From Prorocentrum cordatum (Eukaryota > Sar > Dinophyceae > Prorocentrales > Prorocentraceae): a DNA stretch of 64,000 bases. The first letter of the stretch is position 1. Each line of letters opens with the position of its first letter. Positions 62,500 to 64,000 of this stretch are shown here, piece by piece. Position numbers and translations under genes: made by a program. The stretch covers positions 262,501-326,500 of the forward strand of contig CAUYUJ010012669.1 in assembly GCA_963575745.1 (NCBI GenBank), in the 5' to 3' direction. The notes beneath the pieces were generated by a model. The model worked only from the letters and a program-made list of their open reading frames with translations, searched no databases and was not told the origin of the DNA.

Positions 62500-63395
62500 G
62501 CACAGCGCGCGGCGCCTTCGTTGCAAGGGAACATGCCAGATATGAGAAATATGCATAATGTTTGGCGCTGTCGATGCGATCGAACGTTTTTTTGTGGGCC
62601 CGTGAAACAACGAAGCATTATGTTTTTTTGTGTGTTTCTTGGGGATCTGTGAAACAATGAAACACGGTGTATTCTTTAGTGTTGCGAGGCCCCATGCTCG
62701 CCGCGCCCCCCCTCTCAGCACTCCTCTCTCTGCATCCCAACAACCGAGAAACACCGAACATACACAGTGTTTGACGCCCTCGATGCAAGGAAACGCGATG
62801 TGTGTGTGTTGGGTGTTTCTTTTGGTATGTGAATCAACGAAACGCGTTTTTTGTGGTTTTGGGAAGCAGAGAGAAGGGTGCTGGTAGGGAGGCCGCGGCG
62901 AGCATGGAGTGCCAAAACGAGAAAAAAAAACACTAAAACCAAACATACACAGTGTTTCGTTGATTCACATACCAAACAATACCCCACAAAACAAACATAC
63001 AAGTTTGTCCTTGCATCGAGGGCGCCAAACACTGTGTAGTTTTTTTGTTGCTTTGGGAAGCAGGGTGACGGGTGCTGGTAGGGAGGCCGCAGCGAGCATG
63101 GGGGGTCCAAAGTTATTTATATATATATATGTATATATATAAATATAAACCTAGAAGCAGTGTTCCGTTGTTTCACAGACCCCAAAAAAACACAGCGTTT
63201 CCTTGCATCGAGGGCGCCAAACACTGTTTTTTTTTGGGGGGGGGGGAACAGAGAGAAGGGTGCTGGTAGGGAGGCCGCGGCGAGCATGGGGTTCCAAAGC
63301 AGAAATACACAGTGCTTCGTTGATTCACAGACAAAAACACAAAACAACACAACTACACAACGTTTCCTTGCATCGGGGGCCAAACACTTTTTATT
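62500..63395. repeat. Modular ~191-bp array with inverted units
   Basis: Three modules recur. (b) GGTGCTGGTAGGGAGGCCGC and GCGAGCATGG at 62880, 63071, 63261, spaced about 191 bp, and reversed at about 62690. (c) CAGTGTTTCGTTGATTCACA at 62950, 63158, 63310, reversed near 62605, 62650 and 62830. (a) CCTTGCATCGAGGGCGCCAA at 63010, 63203, 63365, reversed near 62560 and 62775. The left part is a head-to-head copy of the right part. Confidence 0.8.
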
Positions 63396-63724
63396 ATTAT
63401 TATTATTATTATTTTTGTCGGGAGGCAAAGGGCAGGGCGTTGGTGATCAGATGCATGGAAGAAGTGATATGGGATGCATGGGAGAAGTAGATTTATGATC
63501 TTGTGTGGAGGAGGAGGAGGAGGAGGAAGAGGAGGAGGATGAAGAGGAGGAGGATGAGAAGGAGCAGACGATCAACGATGGATTTGTGGTTTTCGTGGTT
63601 CGGGGGGCGCTGGGGGGGGGGGGCGACCATATATATAAATATATATATATATGTATATATATACATATACATAAAAACATATACATATACATATACATAT
63701 AATATACATATACATATACATGTG

Positions 63725-63760
<36 letters not shown>

Positions 63761-63790
63761 ATATATATGTACACACATGTATATCAGAGT
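63380..63790. repeat. (TTA)n, (GAG)n and (TATACA)n microsatellites
   Basis: TTA units at 63388-63413, GAG at 63508-63560, and TATA/ACATATAC repeats at 63625-63785. The final 200 bp has no recognised gene. Confidence 0.95.
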
Positions 63791-64000
63791 GAGGGGGCCG
63801 AACAGTCATTCATTGTCCCTGGGTGCGTGGCTGAACTGAGGTTCCGTGGTGAGGATTCTGCTTTTTGCGTTGTTGTTGTTGATGTTGTCGTTGTTGAATG
63901 TTCATTACTAAACAGTTATTATTGTTGGACCCCTTACAGGCGCCCTGGCGCTCTCGCCGAGGCGCCGGCTGCATTTTTATTTGAAATGAGGCTCGCGCTC

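Overview
The window looks like nuclear DNA of a dinoflagellate, probably one with a very large genome. The evidence is a 14-base relic of the dinoflagellate trans-spliced leader at the 5' end of a retrotransposon, non-LTR retrotransposons with dinoflagellate-style ORFs, small exons separated by long introns bounded by AG|G (often with GC instead of GT donors), and a dense load of trinucleotide microsatellites, satellites and foldback repeats. No bacterial operons, CRISPR arrays, rRNA genes or tRNA genes were recognised. All boundaries were read by eye.

Layout. 1-2.2 kb: simple repeats. 2.2-44.9 kb (+): six short exons (2228-2375, 13112-13201, 16992-17118, 18925-19004, 39143-39265, 44800-44889) that join in frame into consecutive fibronectin type III (FN3) domains. 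This implies one gene with introns of 10.7, 3.8, 1.8, 20.1 and 5.5 kb. The first intron holds a nearly complete antisense LINE (5394-12307) with 15-bp target-site duplications, ORF1 with a RanBP2-like zinc finger, and endonuclease, reverse transcriptase and RNase H split by one frameshift. The 20-kb intron holds a same-strand cyclophilin gene (20.4-21.7 kb), a LINE relic (24-26.5 kb), GC-palindrome and minisatellite blocks, a second relic (31-32.5 kb) and a second, largely intact LINE (32715-37082). That LINE has ORF1 and ORF2 in one frame separated by a single TGA, and its C-terminal RNase H motifs are in circularly permuted order. The fifth intron holds GAT/GAC tracts and a retroelement relic with a broken RNase H.

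45-53.9 kb: satellites and minisatellites, including 83-bp units inside a ~667-bp higher-order repeat. 54.1-55.8 kb (+): an unrecognised tandem-repeat protein gene. 57.9-59.7 kb (+): two exons ending in the start of an ELMO domain, then a two-exon gene resembling ISXO2-like transposase proteins. 60.0-62.2 kb (+): a frameshifted P-loop NTPase gene. 62.5-64 kb: a modular array with inverted and direct units, then AT-rich microsatellites.

The genes do not form a pathway. The common theme is gene structure: FN3 and cyclophilin coding sequence is embedded in repeat-rich introns. One dispersed ~115-bp family occurs at least six times in both orientations and makes up the distal part of a spliced cyclophilin intron. 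Another cyclophilin 'intron' is a 188-nt imperfect hairpin with non-canonical ends flanked by a short direct repeat. Intron-generating mobile sequences are the most interesting system suggested here.
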